Positions 39,039 through 50,416 of a DNA stretch of 64,000 bases are shown here, one piece after another. The DNA lies in contig JAJYDR010000002.1 in the NCBI GenBank assembly GCA_021777285.1, positions 25,018-89,017 of the forward strand, given 5' to 3'. The DNA is from Actinomycetes bacterium. Lineage in GTDB: Bacteria; Actinomycetota; Acidimicrobiia; Acidimicrobiales; RAAP-2. Numbering within the stretch: position 1 is the stretch's first letter; each line of letters begins with the position of its first letter. The notes under the pieces were generated by a model that saw only the letters and a list, made by a program, of their open reading frames with translations, ran no database searches and was not told where the DNA came from. The position numbers and the translations under genes are program-made.

Positions 39039-39042
39039 CCGG

Positions 39043-39048
39043 TAGATT
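39043..39048 (+). promoter_or_regulatory. Probable leaderless -10 box of uvrA
   Basis: TAGATT ends 6 nt before the ATG at 39055, in the 16-bp gap after uvrB; uvrA may thus have its own start of transcription besides reading from coaE-uvrB. A LexA box was not evident. Confidence 0.45.
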
Positions 39049-39054
39049 CACCTC

Positions 39055-41891
<2,837 letters not shown>

Positions 41892-41892
<1 letters not shown>

Positions 41893-43751
41893 TGTTCCCC
41901 AAGCCCGGCGCCATCCCGCGCTCGAGCGGCTGTTATCTCTTCAAGAACGAGCGCGGTACCGTCATCTACGTCGGCAAGGCCCGCTCGCTCGCCCAGCGGC
42001 TCGGTAGCTACTTCCAGCGTCTCGACACCCTGGCGCCCAAGACCCGCGCACTGATGGAGGAGGCGACCTCGGTCGAGTGGATCGTCACCCCGAGCGAGGT
42101 CGACGCGCTGATCCTGGAGAACGAGCTCATCAAGGCGAACCAGCCGCACTACAACGTGCGCCTGAAGGACGACAAGACCTACCCCTACGTGGCGATCGAC
42201 AGTCGCGCGCCCTTCCCCGTGCCCTACGTGACGCGGGCCCAGCACGTCGGCTCCGTGCGCTACTTCGGACCCTTCGTCGACGTGCGGGCGCTTCGCGCGA
42301 CGATGGACGAGCTCTTGCAGGTCTTCCCGCTGCGCACCTGCACGCGCCACAAGTACGACTACCAGCGCCGGATCCAGCGCCCGTGCCTGCTCTATGACAT
42401 CGGCAAGTGTTCGGGCCCGTGCGTGGGCGCGATCGACACCGCCGGGTACGCCGCGCTCGTGGAGTCCTGGGCGTCGTTCTTCGAGGGCGACGTGAAGCCC
42501 CTGCGCCGGTCGCTCGAGGCGCGCATGGCCGAGGCCGCGTCCAACCAGCACTACGAGGCGGCCGCGCGGTTCCGCGACGGCCTGGCCGCGCTCGCGCGCG
42601 CCTCGAACGACCAGATCATCGTGCTCGACGACCACACGAACCTCGACGCCGTCGCGGTGCGCACGGCGGGCAACCGCGCGGGCGTCGTGCGCTTCCGCGT
42701 CCGCCACGGGCGCATCATCGGGCGACAGGTGCACTTCGTGGACCGGGCCCTCGACGAGGAGCCGGTCGAGGTGCTCGAGTCGGTGCTCGCGTCGCTGTTC
42801 GTCGACCCGCTGGACGTGCCGCGCGAGGTGATCACCAACGTCGAGGGCGACGCGACCCTGGTGGCCGGATTCCTCGCCGAACGGCGCGGTTCCTCGGTCA
42901 CGGTCGCGCGACCGCAGCGGGGCCGGCGCCGGCGCATCCTCGCCATGGCCGAAGCCGACGCGGACGCCGTGATGCAACGCGACTCGCATCGTCGCGAGTA
43001 CGACTACAACGTGCGCTCCCGGGCACTCCAGGAGATCGGCACGGCGCTCGGGCTCGCACGGCCCCCGTTTCGCATCGAGTGCTTCGACATGAGCCACCTG
43101 CAGGGGACGAACTACGTCGGCTCGATGGTCGTCTTCGAGGACGGCGTCGCGAAGAAGTCCGACTACCGGCGTTTCCACGTGCGCGAGACCGTCGGCAACG
43201 ACGACGTGGGCGCGATGTTCGAGGTCGTTCGCCGGCGGCTCAGCCACTGGGACGACGAGGACGGCGGGACCTTCCGCAAGCCCGATCTCATCGTGATCGA
43301 CGGGGGCCTGCCCCAGCTGCACGCCGCGATGCACGCCGCGCAGGTCGCGGGCCTCGAGGGGCGCGTGGAGTTCACGGCGCTCGCCAAGCGCGAGGAACTC
43401 CTCTACCGACCCGACACGGCGACCCCGATCATGCTCGAGCGCGGCTCGGAGGCGCTCTATCTCGTCCAGCGCCTGCGCGACGAGGCGCACCGCTTCGCCA
43501 TCACCTTTCATCGCTCCAAGCGGGGCCGGGCGATGGTGGCGAGCTCGCTCGAGGGGGTGGCCGGTCTCGGGCCCCGGCGCCGCAGCCGCCTCCTGCTCGA
43601 GTGCGGCTCGCTCGACAACCTGCGCGCCCTGACCCTCGAGGAGCTGCTCGCGTTTCCCTGGCTGCCCGACGAGGTGGCGCGGAACCTCTACGATCACCTA
43701 CGAGCGCCGACGGTGCGGCGGCCGTCCAAGGAGACGACTGAGGATGGGTGA
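41892..43751 (+). CDS. uvrC: Excinuclease ABC subunit C
   Basis: Makes both incisions in nucleotide excision repair, 619 residues. N-terminal GIY-YIG nuclease (GCYLFKNERGTVIYVGKARSL), Cys-rich CTRHKYDYQRRIQRPCLLY, UVR motif (AEAASNQHYEAAARFRDGL), RNase H-like C-terminal nuclease (ECFDMSHLQGTNYVGSMVVFED, LIVIDGGLPQL) and helix-hairpin-helix end (LEGVAGLGPRRRSRLL). Overlaps rapZ by 8 bp. Confidence 0.97.
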
Positions 43752-44586
43752 GATTCTGCTGGTGACCGGGATGTCCGGGGCGGGGCGGTCGACGGTGTCG
43801 GCGGCCCTCGAGGACATCGGCTGGTTCGTGATCGACAACCTGCCCCTCGAGCTGGTGCTGCGCGTGGGTGAGCTGGCGACGGCGGGGAACCTCGACTACG
43901 CGGGCGTCGCCTTCGTGGTCGGGCGCAGCGGCCGGGTCGAGCCCATGGCCCTGATCGAGGTGGAACAGGAGCTCCGGCTCAAGCACGGCGGGGCGAAGAT
44001 CCTGTTCCTCGACGCCCCCGATGACGTGCTGATCCACCGCTACGAGGGCAACCGGCGCCGCCACCCCTACCCGGCGCCCACGCTCGCTGACTCCATCGCG
44101 GCCGAGCGGACCCTCCTGCAGCCGCTGCGCGACGCGGCTGACCTGGTGATCGACACCGGCTCGATCAACACCAACCAGTTGCGCACGCGCATCGTGGAGA
44201 ACTTCGCGCCCGTGGGCGACGAGTCGCTTCGCATCTCGCTCGTGACCTTCGGTTACGCGAACGGGATCCCGCGCGACGTGGACCTCGTCTTTGACTGCCG
44301 GTTCCTGCCCAACCCCCACTGGGTCGAGGCGCTGCGCCCGATGAGCGGGCTCGACGAGCCCGTGGCGAGCTACGTGCTCGGCCAGGAGCCGGCCCAGCAC
44401 CTGGTCGACGACGTGGTCTCGATGCTCGAGTGGCAGATCCCGGCCTTCGCCAAGGAGGGCAAGTCGTATCTGTCGGTGGCCTTCGGCTGCACCGGGGGGC
44501 GACACCGCTCGGTCGCGATCGCTGAGGAGATCCGGCGTCGGCTCAACATCACCAACGCCGTCTACCACCGCGACATCAACCAATGA
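43744..44586 (+). CDS. rapZ: RapZ/YvcJ-family nucleotide-binding protein
   Basis: P-loop protein of 280 residues: TGMSGAGRSTVSAALEDIG at the N-terminus, FLDAPDDVLIHRYEGNRRRHP, and the C-terminal VAFGCTGGRHRSVAIAEEI typical of the family. In enterobacteria RapZ controls glucosamine-6-phosphate synthase mRNA decay; in Gram-positives the role is less clear. It overlaps uvrC and yvcK, the conserved arrangement. Confidence 0.93.
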   Translation: MGEILLVTGMSGAGRSTVSAALEDIGWFVIDNLPLELVLRVGELATAGNLDYAGVAFVVGRSGRVEPMALIEVEQELRLKHGGAKILFLDAPDDVLIHRYEGNRRRHPYPAPTLADSIAAERTLLQPLRDAADLVIDTGSINTNQLRTRIVENFAPVGDESLRISLVTFGYANGIPRDVDLVFDCRFLPNPHWVEALRPMSGLDEPVASYVLGQEPAQHLVDDVVSMLEWQIPAFAKEGKSYLSVAFGCTGGRHRSVAIAEEIRRRLNITNAVYHRDINQ

Positions 44587-45440
44587 GGGCGGTAGCGGTC
44601 GGGGGAGGCCACGGCACGGCCGTCTCGCTGCGCGCGCTGAAGCTCCTGACGACCGAGGTGACCGGCGTCGTCTCGGTGGCCGACGACGGCGGCTCAACGG
44701 GGCGCCTGCGCGCGATGCTGAACGTCGCCGCCGTCGGAGACCTGCGCAAGTGCCTCGGCGCCCTCGCGGACCCCGAGAACCCGCTCACGCGGTCCTTCGA
44801 GCACCGCTTCGGGGTCGGCGAGCTGGCGGGCCACGCCGTGGGCAACCTCCTGCTCGTGGGCCTCGTGGACGCGACCGGCGACCTCGAGGAGTCCGTGCTC
44901 GCGCTCGCCGAGGTGATGGGGGTGAGCGGCTCGATCGTGCCCGCGAGTACGACCGGGGTGGTGCTCTGTGCGAGCACCGAGGACGGCGACACCCGCGGCC
45001 AGAGCGCCATCGCCGGCTGTGCGACGATCCGGCGCATAAGCTTCGAGCCGCCGAACGCGGCGGCCCCGATACGCGCGGTCGAGGCCATCGAGCGCGCCGA
45101 CGTGGTCGTCGTCGGGCCTGGCTCGCTCTACACGAGCGTCATCGCGGCCGCGGCCATCCCGGGGATCACCCAGGCGATCGCGGGCACGCGCGCGCGGGTC
45201 GTGTACGTCGCGAACCTGCACCCCGAGATCCCCGAGACGACGGGCTACAGCCTGCAGGACCACGTGGACGCGCTGGCGCGTCACGGGGTCGTGCCCGACG
45301 TGGTGCTGGTCGACGGGCTGGGGGAGTTCGCCTCGTCGCCGTGCACGATTGCGACCCACGTGTCGGCGCTGTCGGGGGGCGGGGGGCTCGTGCACGATGT
45401 GCAACACTTGTCTGACGCCATCCGCGCCGCCACCGAGTGA
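44583..45440 (+). CDS. yvcK: YvcK/GlmR-like factor (CofD-like fold)
   Basis: 285 residues, short for the family (about 310-330). N-terminal AVGGGHGTAVSLRALK, VSVADDGGSTGRLR, then LGALADPENPLTRSFEHRF and VVVGPGSLYTSVIAAA are YvcK signatures. The family binds UDP-GlcNAc and links carbon metabolism to cell-wall synthesis in Bacillus and mycobacteria (CuvA). In most Actinobacteria and Firmicutes whiA follows; here gap follows after 26 bp. Confidence 0.9.
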   Translation: MRAVAVGGGHGTAVSLRALKLLTTEVTGVVSVADDGGSTGRLRAMLNVAAVGDLRKCLGALADPENPLTRSFEHRFGVGELAGHAVGNLLLVGLVDATGDLEESVLALAEVMGVSGSIVPASTTGVVLCASTEDGDTRGQSAIAGCATIRRISFEPPNAAAPIRAVEAIERADVVVVGPGSLYTSVIAAAAIPGITQAIAGTRARVVYVANLHPEIPETTGYSLQDHVDALARHGVVPDVVLVDGLGEFASSPCTIATHVSALSGGGGLVHDVQHLSDAIRAATE

Positions 45441-45466
45441 CCACGGGCGTCTAGGAGGAGAACGAC

Positions 45467-46474
45467 ATGACTATTCGCGTTGCGATCAACGGCTTCGGCC
45501 GCATCGGGCGGAGCTTCCTGCGAGCATCCCTCGCGAATCCGAACATCGAGGTCGTGGCGGTCAACGACTTGACGCCGCCCGAGACCAACGCCCACCTGCT
45601 CAAGTACGACTCGACCCAGGGCCGGCTCGGCCTGGACGTCAGCGTCACCGAGGGCGGGATGACGGTGGGGGACCGGTTCATCCGGGTCCTCGCCGAGCGC
45701 GAGCCGTCCCTGCTGCCCTGGCGCGAGCTCAACGTCGACGTCGTGATCGAGTCGACGGGCCGCTTCACGAGCCGCGAGTCGGCCGCGGTGCACCTGACGG
45801 CGGGCGCGCGCAAGGTCATCATCTCCGCGCCCGCGACTGACGTCGACGCGACCTTCGTCATGGGCGTGAACGAGGGCACCTACGACGCGGCGAACCACCA
45901 CGTGGTCTCCAACGCCTCGTGCACCACGAACTGCTTCGTGCCGATGGTGAAGGTCCTCGACGACGCCGTCGGGGTCAAGTCGGGCCTCATGACGACGGTG
46001 CACGCCTACACCAACGACCAGAACCTGCTCGACCTCGCGCACAAGGACATGCGCCGCGCCCGCGCCGCGGCGGTCAACATCGTGCCCTCCTCGACCGGTG
46101 CCGCGCGCGCCACGAGCCTCGTGCTCGAGGCGATGAAGGGCCGCCTGGACGGCACCTCACTGCGCGTGCCGATCCCCGACGGCAGCATCACCGACTTCAC
46201 CGCGGTCGTCCGCTCGACCACGGTCGAGGAGATCAACGCCGCCTACCGGGCCGCCGCGCAGGGTGCCCTACAGGGCGTGCTCGTCTACACCGAGGACCCG
46301 ATCGTCTCCTCGGACATCGTGGGCTCGCCGGCGTCGTGCACCTTCGACTCGAAGATGACCATGGTCCAGCGGATCGACGACGAGACGAGCCTCGTGAAGG
46401 TCTTTGGCTGGTACGACAACGAGTGGGGCTACTCGAACCGCCTGGTCGACCTCGCGAACCACGTCGGGCGCTAA
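45467..46474 (+). CDS. gap: Glyceraldehyde-3-phosphate dehydrogenase
   Basis: 335 residues. NAD-binding NGFGRIGRSFLRA, catalytic Cys near residue 151 in SNASCTTNCFVP, and WYDNEWGYSNRLVDL at the end. A strong AGGAGG lies 8 nt before the ATG. First of the glycolytic block gap-pgk-tpiA, followed by secG. Confidence 0.97.
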   Translation: MTIRVAINGFGRIGRSFLRASLANPNIEVVAVNDLTPPETNAHLLKYDSTQGRLGLDVSVTEGGMTVGDRFIRVLAEREPSLLPWRELNVDVVIESTGRFTSRESAAVHLTAGARKVIISAPATDVDATFVMGVNEGTYDAANHHVVSNASCTTNCFVPMVKVLDDAVGVKSGLMTTVHAYTNDQNLLDLAHKDMRRARAAAVNIVPSSTGAARATSLVLEAMKGRLDGTSLRVPIPDGSITDFTAVVRSTTVEEINAAYRAAAQGALQGVLVYTEDPIVSSDIVGSPASCTFDSKMTMVQRIDDETSLVKVFGWYDNEWGYSNRLVDLANHVGR

Positions 46475-46476
46475 TC

Positions 46477-47613
46477 GTGGACCGGTCGCTGCCGTCCTCG
46501 GACGACTGGGACGTAGCCGGTAAGCGGGTCCTGGTCCGGGTGGACTTCAACACGCCCTTCGACGAGGTCGACGGCGAACTCGTGATCACCGACGACTTCC
46601 GGATCCGCGCCGCGGTCCCGCTGTTCGAGGACCTGCTCGCGCGCGGCGCGTCGGTCGTCGCCTGCACACACTTCGGGCGCCCGAAGGGTCGCGTCGACGA
46701 GCGCTTCCGCGTCGGGCCGATCCGTCGGCGTCTCGACGAGCTCTGCCCCGGGGTGGAGCTGCTCGAGAACCTGCGCTTCAACCCCGGCGAGGAGGCGAAT
46801 GACGCCGCCTTCGGCGCCTCGCTCGTCGAGGGCGTCGACTTCTACATCAACGAGGCCTTCGGGGCCTCGCACCGCGCGCACGCCTCGATCATGGTGCCCC
46901 CGACCCTCGTGCCGAGCGCGGCCGGGCCGAACCTGCGCCGCGAGGTGAGCTACCTGCTCGACCTGCTGGATGAACCAGCGCGGCCCTTCGTCGCGATCGT
47001 GGGCGGCGCCAAGGTCGCCGACAAGCTCGGCATCGTGAAGGTCCTCGCCGAGCGGGCCGACGTCGTGCTCGTGGGCGGCGGCATGGCTTACACCTTCGAG
47101 GCGGCCGAGGGCCGCACCATCGGCTCCTCGCTCTTCAACGAGTCCTTCGCCGAGGAGTGCGGCGCGCTGCTGCGCGCCGGTAAGGTCCGCATCCCGGTTG
47201 ACACCCGCGGGCTCGCCACGGGCGCCGCGTTCGGCAGCGGCGCCGGACCCGACGAGGTGATCGACTTCGGGGCGAACATCCCCGACGGCTTCGAGGGCTT
47301 TGACATCGGTTCGGCGTCGATCGACGCGTTCACCGCGGTGATCGCGACGGCGAAGACCATCCTGTGGAACGGCCCGATGGGGGTCTTCGAGGACCCGCGA
47401 TTCGGCCGGGGCACCGAGGCGGTCGCGCGCGCAGTCGCTGCGTCGCCCGCGCTGTCGGTGATCGGCGGGGGCGACTCGGTCGCCGCCCTGCAGCAGTTCG
47501 GGCTCGAGAGCGAGGTGAGCTTCGTCTCGACGGGCGGGGGAGCGTCGCTCGAGCTCGTGGAGTTCGGCGACCTACCGGGACTGCGCGCACTGCGCGAGGG
47601 GGTTCGATCGTGA
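46477..47613 (+). CDS. pgk: Phosphoglycerate kinase
   Basis: 378 residues from GTG at 46477, 2 nt after the gap stop. RVLVRVDFNTPFD near the N-terminus, THFGRPKG, and ILWNGPMGVFEDPRFGRGT with the C-terminal GGGDSVAALQQFG are diagnostic. The frame is open far into gap but the family N-terminus sets the start. Overlaps tpiA by 4 bp. Confidence 0.96.
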   Translation: MDRSLPSSDDWDVAGKRVLVRVDFNTPFDEVDGELVITDDFRIRAAVPLFEDLLARGASVVACTHFGRPKGRVDERFRVGPIRRRLDELCPGVELLENLRFNPGEEANDAAFGASLVEGVDFYINEAFGASHRAHASIMVPPTLVPSAAGPNLRREVSYLLDLLDEPARPFVAIVGGAKVADKLGIVKVLAERADVVLVGGGMAYTFEAAEGRTIGSSLFNESFAEECGALLRAGKVRIPVDTRGLATGAAFGSGAGPDEVIDFGANIPDGFEGFDIGSASIDAFTAVIATAKTILWNGPMGVFEDPRFGRGTEAVARAVAASPALSVIGGGDSVAALQQFGLESEVSFVSTGGGASLELVEFGDLPGLRALREGVRS

Positions 47614-48383
47614 CCAAGGCGCTCGTTATCGGCAACTGGAAGATGAACCTCGACTACGTCGAGGCGGTGCACCTCACGCGCCAGGTCGCGACCCTGCTCG
47701 CCAGCCGGCCCGCGGAGCGCGTCGACGTCGTGGTGGCGCCGCCCTTCGTGGACCTGCGCAGCGTCACATCGGTGCTCGAGGCCGAGCACGCGAGCATCGG
47801 CGTCGCGGCCCAGCACGTGAGCGACCGCGACAACGGCGCCTTCACCGGCGAGGTGAGCGTCGCCATGCTCAAGCGCCTCGCGGTGGCCTCGGTCATCATC
47901 GGGCACTCCGAGCGGCGCACGCTGTTCCACATGGACGACGCGATCGTCGCGAGCACGGTGCGCGCGGTCCTGCGCGGTGGGCTCGCCGCGGTGGTGTGCG
48001 TGGGCGAGGACCTCGCGACGCGCGAAGCCGGCGAGCACGACGCCTTCGTGAGCGACCAGCTCGGCAAGGCCCTCGCGGGCCTCGAGGAGGCAGCTCCGCG
48101 CGTGACCGTCGCCTACGAGCCCATCTGGGCGATCGGCACCGGCAAGACCGCGACCTCGGCCGAGATCCAGGCGATGATGACGACGATCCGCACCCGCCTC
48201 GGCCTCCTGGGACTGGGCGCGAGCCGCGTGCTCTACGGCGGCTCGGTGAACGCCGACAACGCGGCCGAGATCGTCACCGAGGGCGACGTCGACGGCTTCC
48301 TCGTGGGCGGGGCGAGCCTGAAGACGGAGTCCTTCGGGGCCATCGTGCATGCGTGCAACGACTGCTACGCTGAAAGGCGCTAA
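47610..48383 (+). CDS. tpiA: Triosephosphate isomerase
   Basis: 257 residues from the GTG at 47610 (GTGA overlap with pgk). N-terminal VIGNWKMNLDYVEAVHL, catalytic His in IIGHSERRTLF, catalytic Glu in AYEPIWAIGTGKTA, and phosphate loop YGGSVNADNAAEI. Normal length. Confidence 0.97.
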   Translation: MTKALVIGNWKMNLDYVEAVHLTRQVATLLASRPAERVDVVVAPPFVDLRSVTSVLEAEHASIGVAAQHVSDRDNGAFTGEVSVAMLKRLAVASVIIGHSERRTLFHMDDAIVASTVRAVLRGGLAAVVCVGEDLATREAGEHDAFVSDQLGKALAGLEEAAPRVTVAYEPIWAIGTGKTATSAEIQAMMTTIRTRLGLLGLGASRVLYGGSVNADNAAEIVTEGDVDGFLVGGASLKTESFGAIVHACNDCYAERR

Positions 48384-48395
48384 TCGGAGGTCGCG

Positions 48396-48626
48396 GTGTT
48401 CACCTGGTCGTTCATTGTTATTGAGGCGTTGTCGGCCATTGGCCTGATCTTTCTCGTGCTCTTGCACTCGGGGCGCGGCGGCGGCATCTCGGACCTGATG
48501 GGTGGCAGCCTCGGGGCGGCGGCGTCGGGCTCGACCGTGGTCGAGAAGAACTTGGACCGCATCACCGTGGCGGTCGCGCTGATCTTCACCTTTGCGACCC
48601 TGACCCTCGACCTGCGCCTGCAGTAA
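48396..48626 (+). CDS. secG: Protein translocase subunit SecG
   Basis: 76 residues with two membrane segments flanking the conserved LLHSGRGGGISDLMGG loop, the SecG pattern. GTG start preceded by CGGAGG. Following tpiA is the usual place for secG in Actinobacteria. Confidence 0.92.
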   Translation: MFTWSFIVIEALSAIGLIFLVLLHSGRGGGISDLMGGSLGAAASGSTVVEKNLDRITVAVALIFTFATLTLDLRLQ

Positions 48627-48630
48627 CCCG

Positions 48631-50295
48631 ATGTCCTGGCGCGGTTCGCGGTGGCGCGCCGTCGGCGTCGCCGTCGCGGCGGTGCTCGTGGCCGGTTCGG
48701 GCACCCTGACCAGTGCCACGACGCCCGTGGGCGACAACGGCCGCACGCTCCTGCTCTCCCTGCCGGGCCCCTTCAACGGCTGCACGTTCCTCGGTCCCGA
48801 CGCCAACCCCACCAGTGACGCGATCCTGGACCTCGTGCGCCCATCGGCCTTTGAGAGCACGATCAGCGGCGCACTCGTGGGCGCGCAGGGCTCGATCGCC
48901 TCGGCCGAGCTGACCTCGCTCAGCCCCGAGACGGTCGTCTACTCCATCGCCGCCAAGCAGCGCTGGAGCAACGGCCAGCGCTTCGACGGGCGCGATCTGG
49001 TCGCCTGGTGGCGCCGGGCCCGCTCGATCCCGAGCGTGCGCAGCGACGGCTACCGCGCGATCAAGTCGATGACGCTCTCCAACCGAGCCCTCACGGTCAC
49101 GGCCACCTTCGCCCACCCCTACGCCGACTGGAACCTGCTCTTTCGCGACGTGGAGAGCCGCTTCGCGGTGGGCGGCTGCACGTTCGCCGACCTGCTGAGC
49201 CGCCCGTCGCTCGGGCCGTACCGGCTGATCTCAGCCAACGCCGCACAGATGGTGCTCGTGATGAACCGCGCGTGGCCGTCGTCGATCGACCGGTTCGGGC
49301 GCATCATCATCCGTGCCGACGCGGCCATGCCGGCCAACGTGAATGCATCCTTTGCGCGCTACACCCTGACGGTCAACCGCGCCCAGGTCGACGCGCTGAG
49401 CGCCCACCCGTCGGTCTTGAGTCACATCGGATCGGCGAGCTCGCTCGAGGAACTGCTCTTCAATGCCCATCGGCCCCTCACGAGCGCGCTCGCGGTGCGC
49501 GAAGCGCTCAGCTGGTCGCTCAACCGGCTCGCCATGATCAGCAGCCTGTGGGGCCAGGTGACGTTCTCGCCATCACCGGGCGCCTCCATCCTCTTCTCCC
49601 AGGGTTCGCCGTTCTACCCGGGCTCGCAGGGCTCGGCACCGAGCGAGTCCTCGACGACTTCGACCACCACCCCGACCACGCCATCGGGGAGTGTGAACCT
49701 CAACGACTGTCAGGCGTGCGCCGTGCGAGCGCTGCGAAGTGCCGGCTACGTACACGGCCCGCTCGGGTGGTTGACACCTAAGGGCCAGCCGCTGTCGATC
49801 CGACTGGTGCGCGGACCGTCGGCCCTTGACGCCGCGACCGCGGCCGCCATCGTGCACTCCTGGGCGGCCCTCGGCGTCTCCACCTACGTCGTGACGGCCT
49901 CGAGCGAGGCCGCGGCGGCGATGAGCCTCGCCTATAACGACGCCGACGTGGCGCTATTCAATCGCCCGATGGACTCGGCCCCGTCGGACAGCGCGAGTTC
50001 CTGGTCGGGCCCTCTGTACTCGGACTCCTATCCGTCGGGCCTGCGCCTATCAGCGCTCAACCAGCTCTATTCGACGGCGATGAACACCTTCAATCCGGTG
50101 ACTGCGCGCAGCACGTGGTCGACGTATGACAAGACGCTTCTTGACGCCTTCTGGGCCCGTCCGCTCTTCACGCCGCCGTCGCTCGTCGAGTGGTCTCCGT
50201 TGTTGCAAGGTGTATTCGGTGCCGCGTCAATTCCTGGATTCGTCGACGAGGTGCCCACCTGGAACACGATGCCACCGGTGACTCCATCGTCGTAG
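48631..50295 (+). CDS. Divergent family 5 extracellular solute-binding protein
   Basis: 554 residues with a signal peptide (basic start, hydrophobic AVGVAVAAVLVAGSGTLTSA; no lipobox Cys seen). The body resembles SBP_bac_5 (peptide/nickel binding) proteins: WSNGQRFDGRDLVAWWRRA corresponds to their W-x-D/N-G-x-P-x-T/D-A-x-D-V stretch, VREALSWSLNRLAMI to the RqAL-x-YAIDR region. A Ser/Thr/Pro-rich linker (around residues 332-352) interrupts the protein. It is 4 nt downstream of secG and 12-16 kb from a peptide ABC transporter that lacks a binding protein, which it may serve. Confidence 0.7.
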   Translation: MSWRGSRWRAVGVAVAAVLVAGSGTLTSATTPVGDNGRTLLLSLPGPFNGCTFLGPDANPTSDAILDLVRPSAFESTISGALVGAQGSIASAELTSLSPETVVYSIAAKQRWSNGQRFDGRDLVAWWRRARSIPSVRSDGYRAIKSMTLSNRALTVTATFAHPYADWNLLFRDVESRFAVGGCTFADLLSRPSLGPYRLISANAAQMVLVMNRAWPSSIDRFGRIIIRADAAMPANVNASFARYTLTVNRAQVDALSAHPSVLSHIGSASSLEELLFNAHRPLTSALAVREALSWSLNRLAMISSLWGQVTFSPSPGASILFSQGSPFYPGSQGSAPSESSTTSTTTPTTPSGSVNLNDCQACAVRALRSAGYVHGPLGWLTPKGQPLSIRLVRGPSALDAATAAAIVHSWAALGVSTYVVTASSEAAAAMSLAYNDADVALFNRPMDSAPSDSASSWSGPLYSDSYPSGLRLSALNQLYSTAMNTFNPVTARSTWSTYDKTLLDAFWARPLFTPPSLVEWSPLLQGVFGAASIPGFVDEVPTWNTMPPVTPSS

Positions 50296-50329
50296 CGACG
50301 GTTTGGAATCGGTTAGACTAAGTCGCCGG

Positions 50330-50416
50330 GTCGGAGTGGCGGAATAGGCAGACGCGCCAGCTTGAGGGGCTGGTGCCCTCAGGGGCGTGCGGGTTCAAGT
50401 CCCGCCTCCGACACCA
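50330..50416 (+). tRNA. tRNA-Leu (anticodon GAG), with integration site at its 3' end
   Basis: Class II tRNA with acceptor stem GTCGGAG/CTCCGAC, anticodon stem CCAGC/GCTGG around loop TTGAGGG (GAG, reading CUC/CUU), long variable arm, T-arm GGGTTCAAGTCCC and encoded CCA (50414-50416). The last bases are the attL of an integrated element, which leaves the tRNA sequence intact. A TAGACT at 50314-50319 could be its -10 box. Confidence 0.96.
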
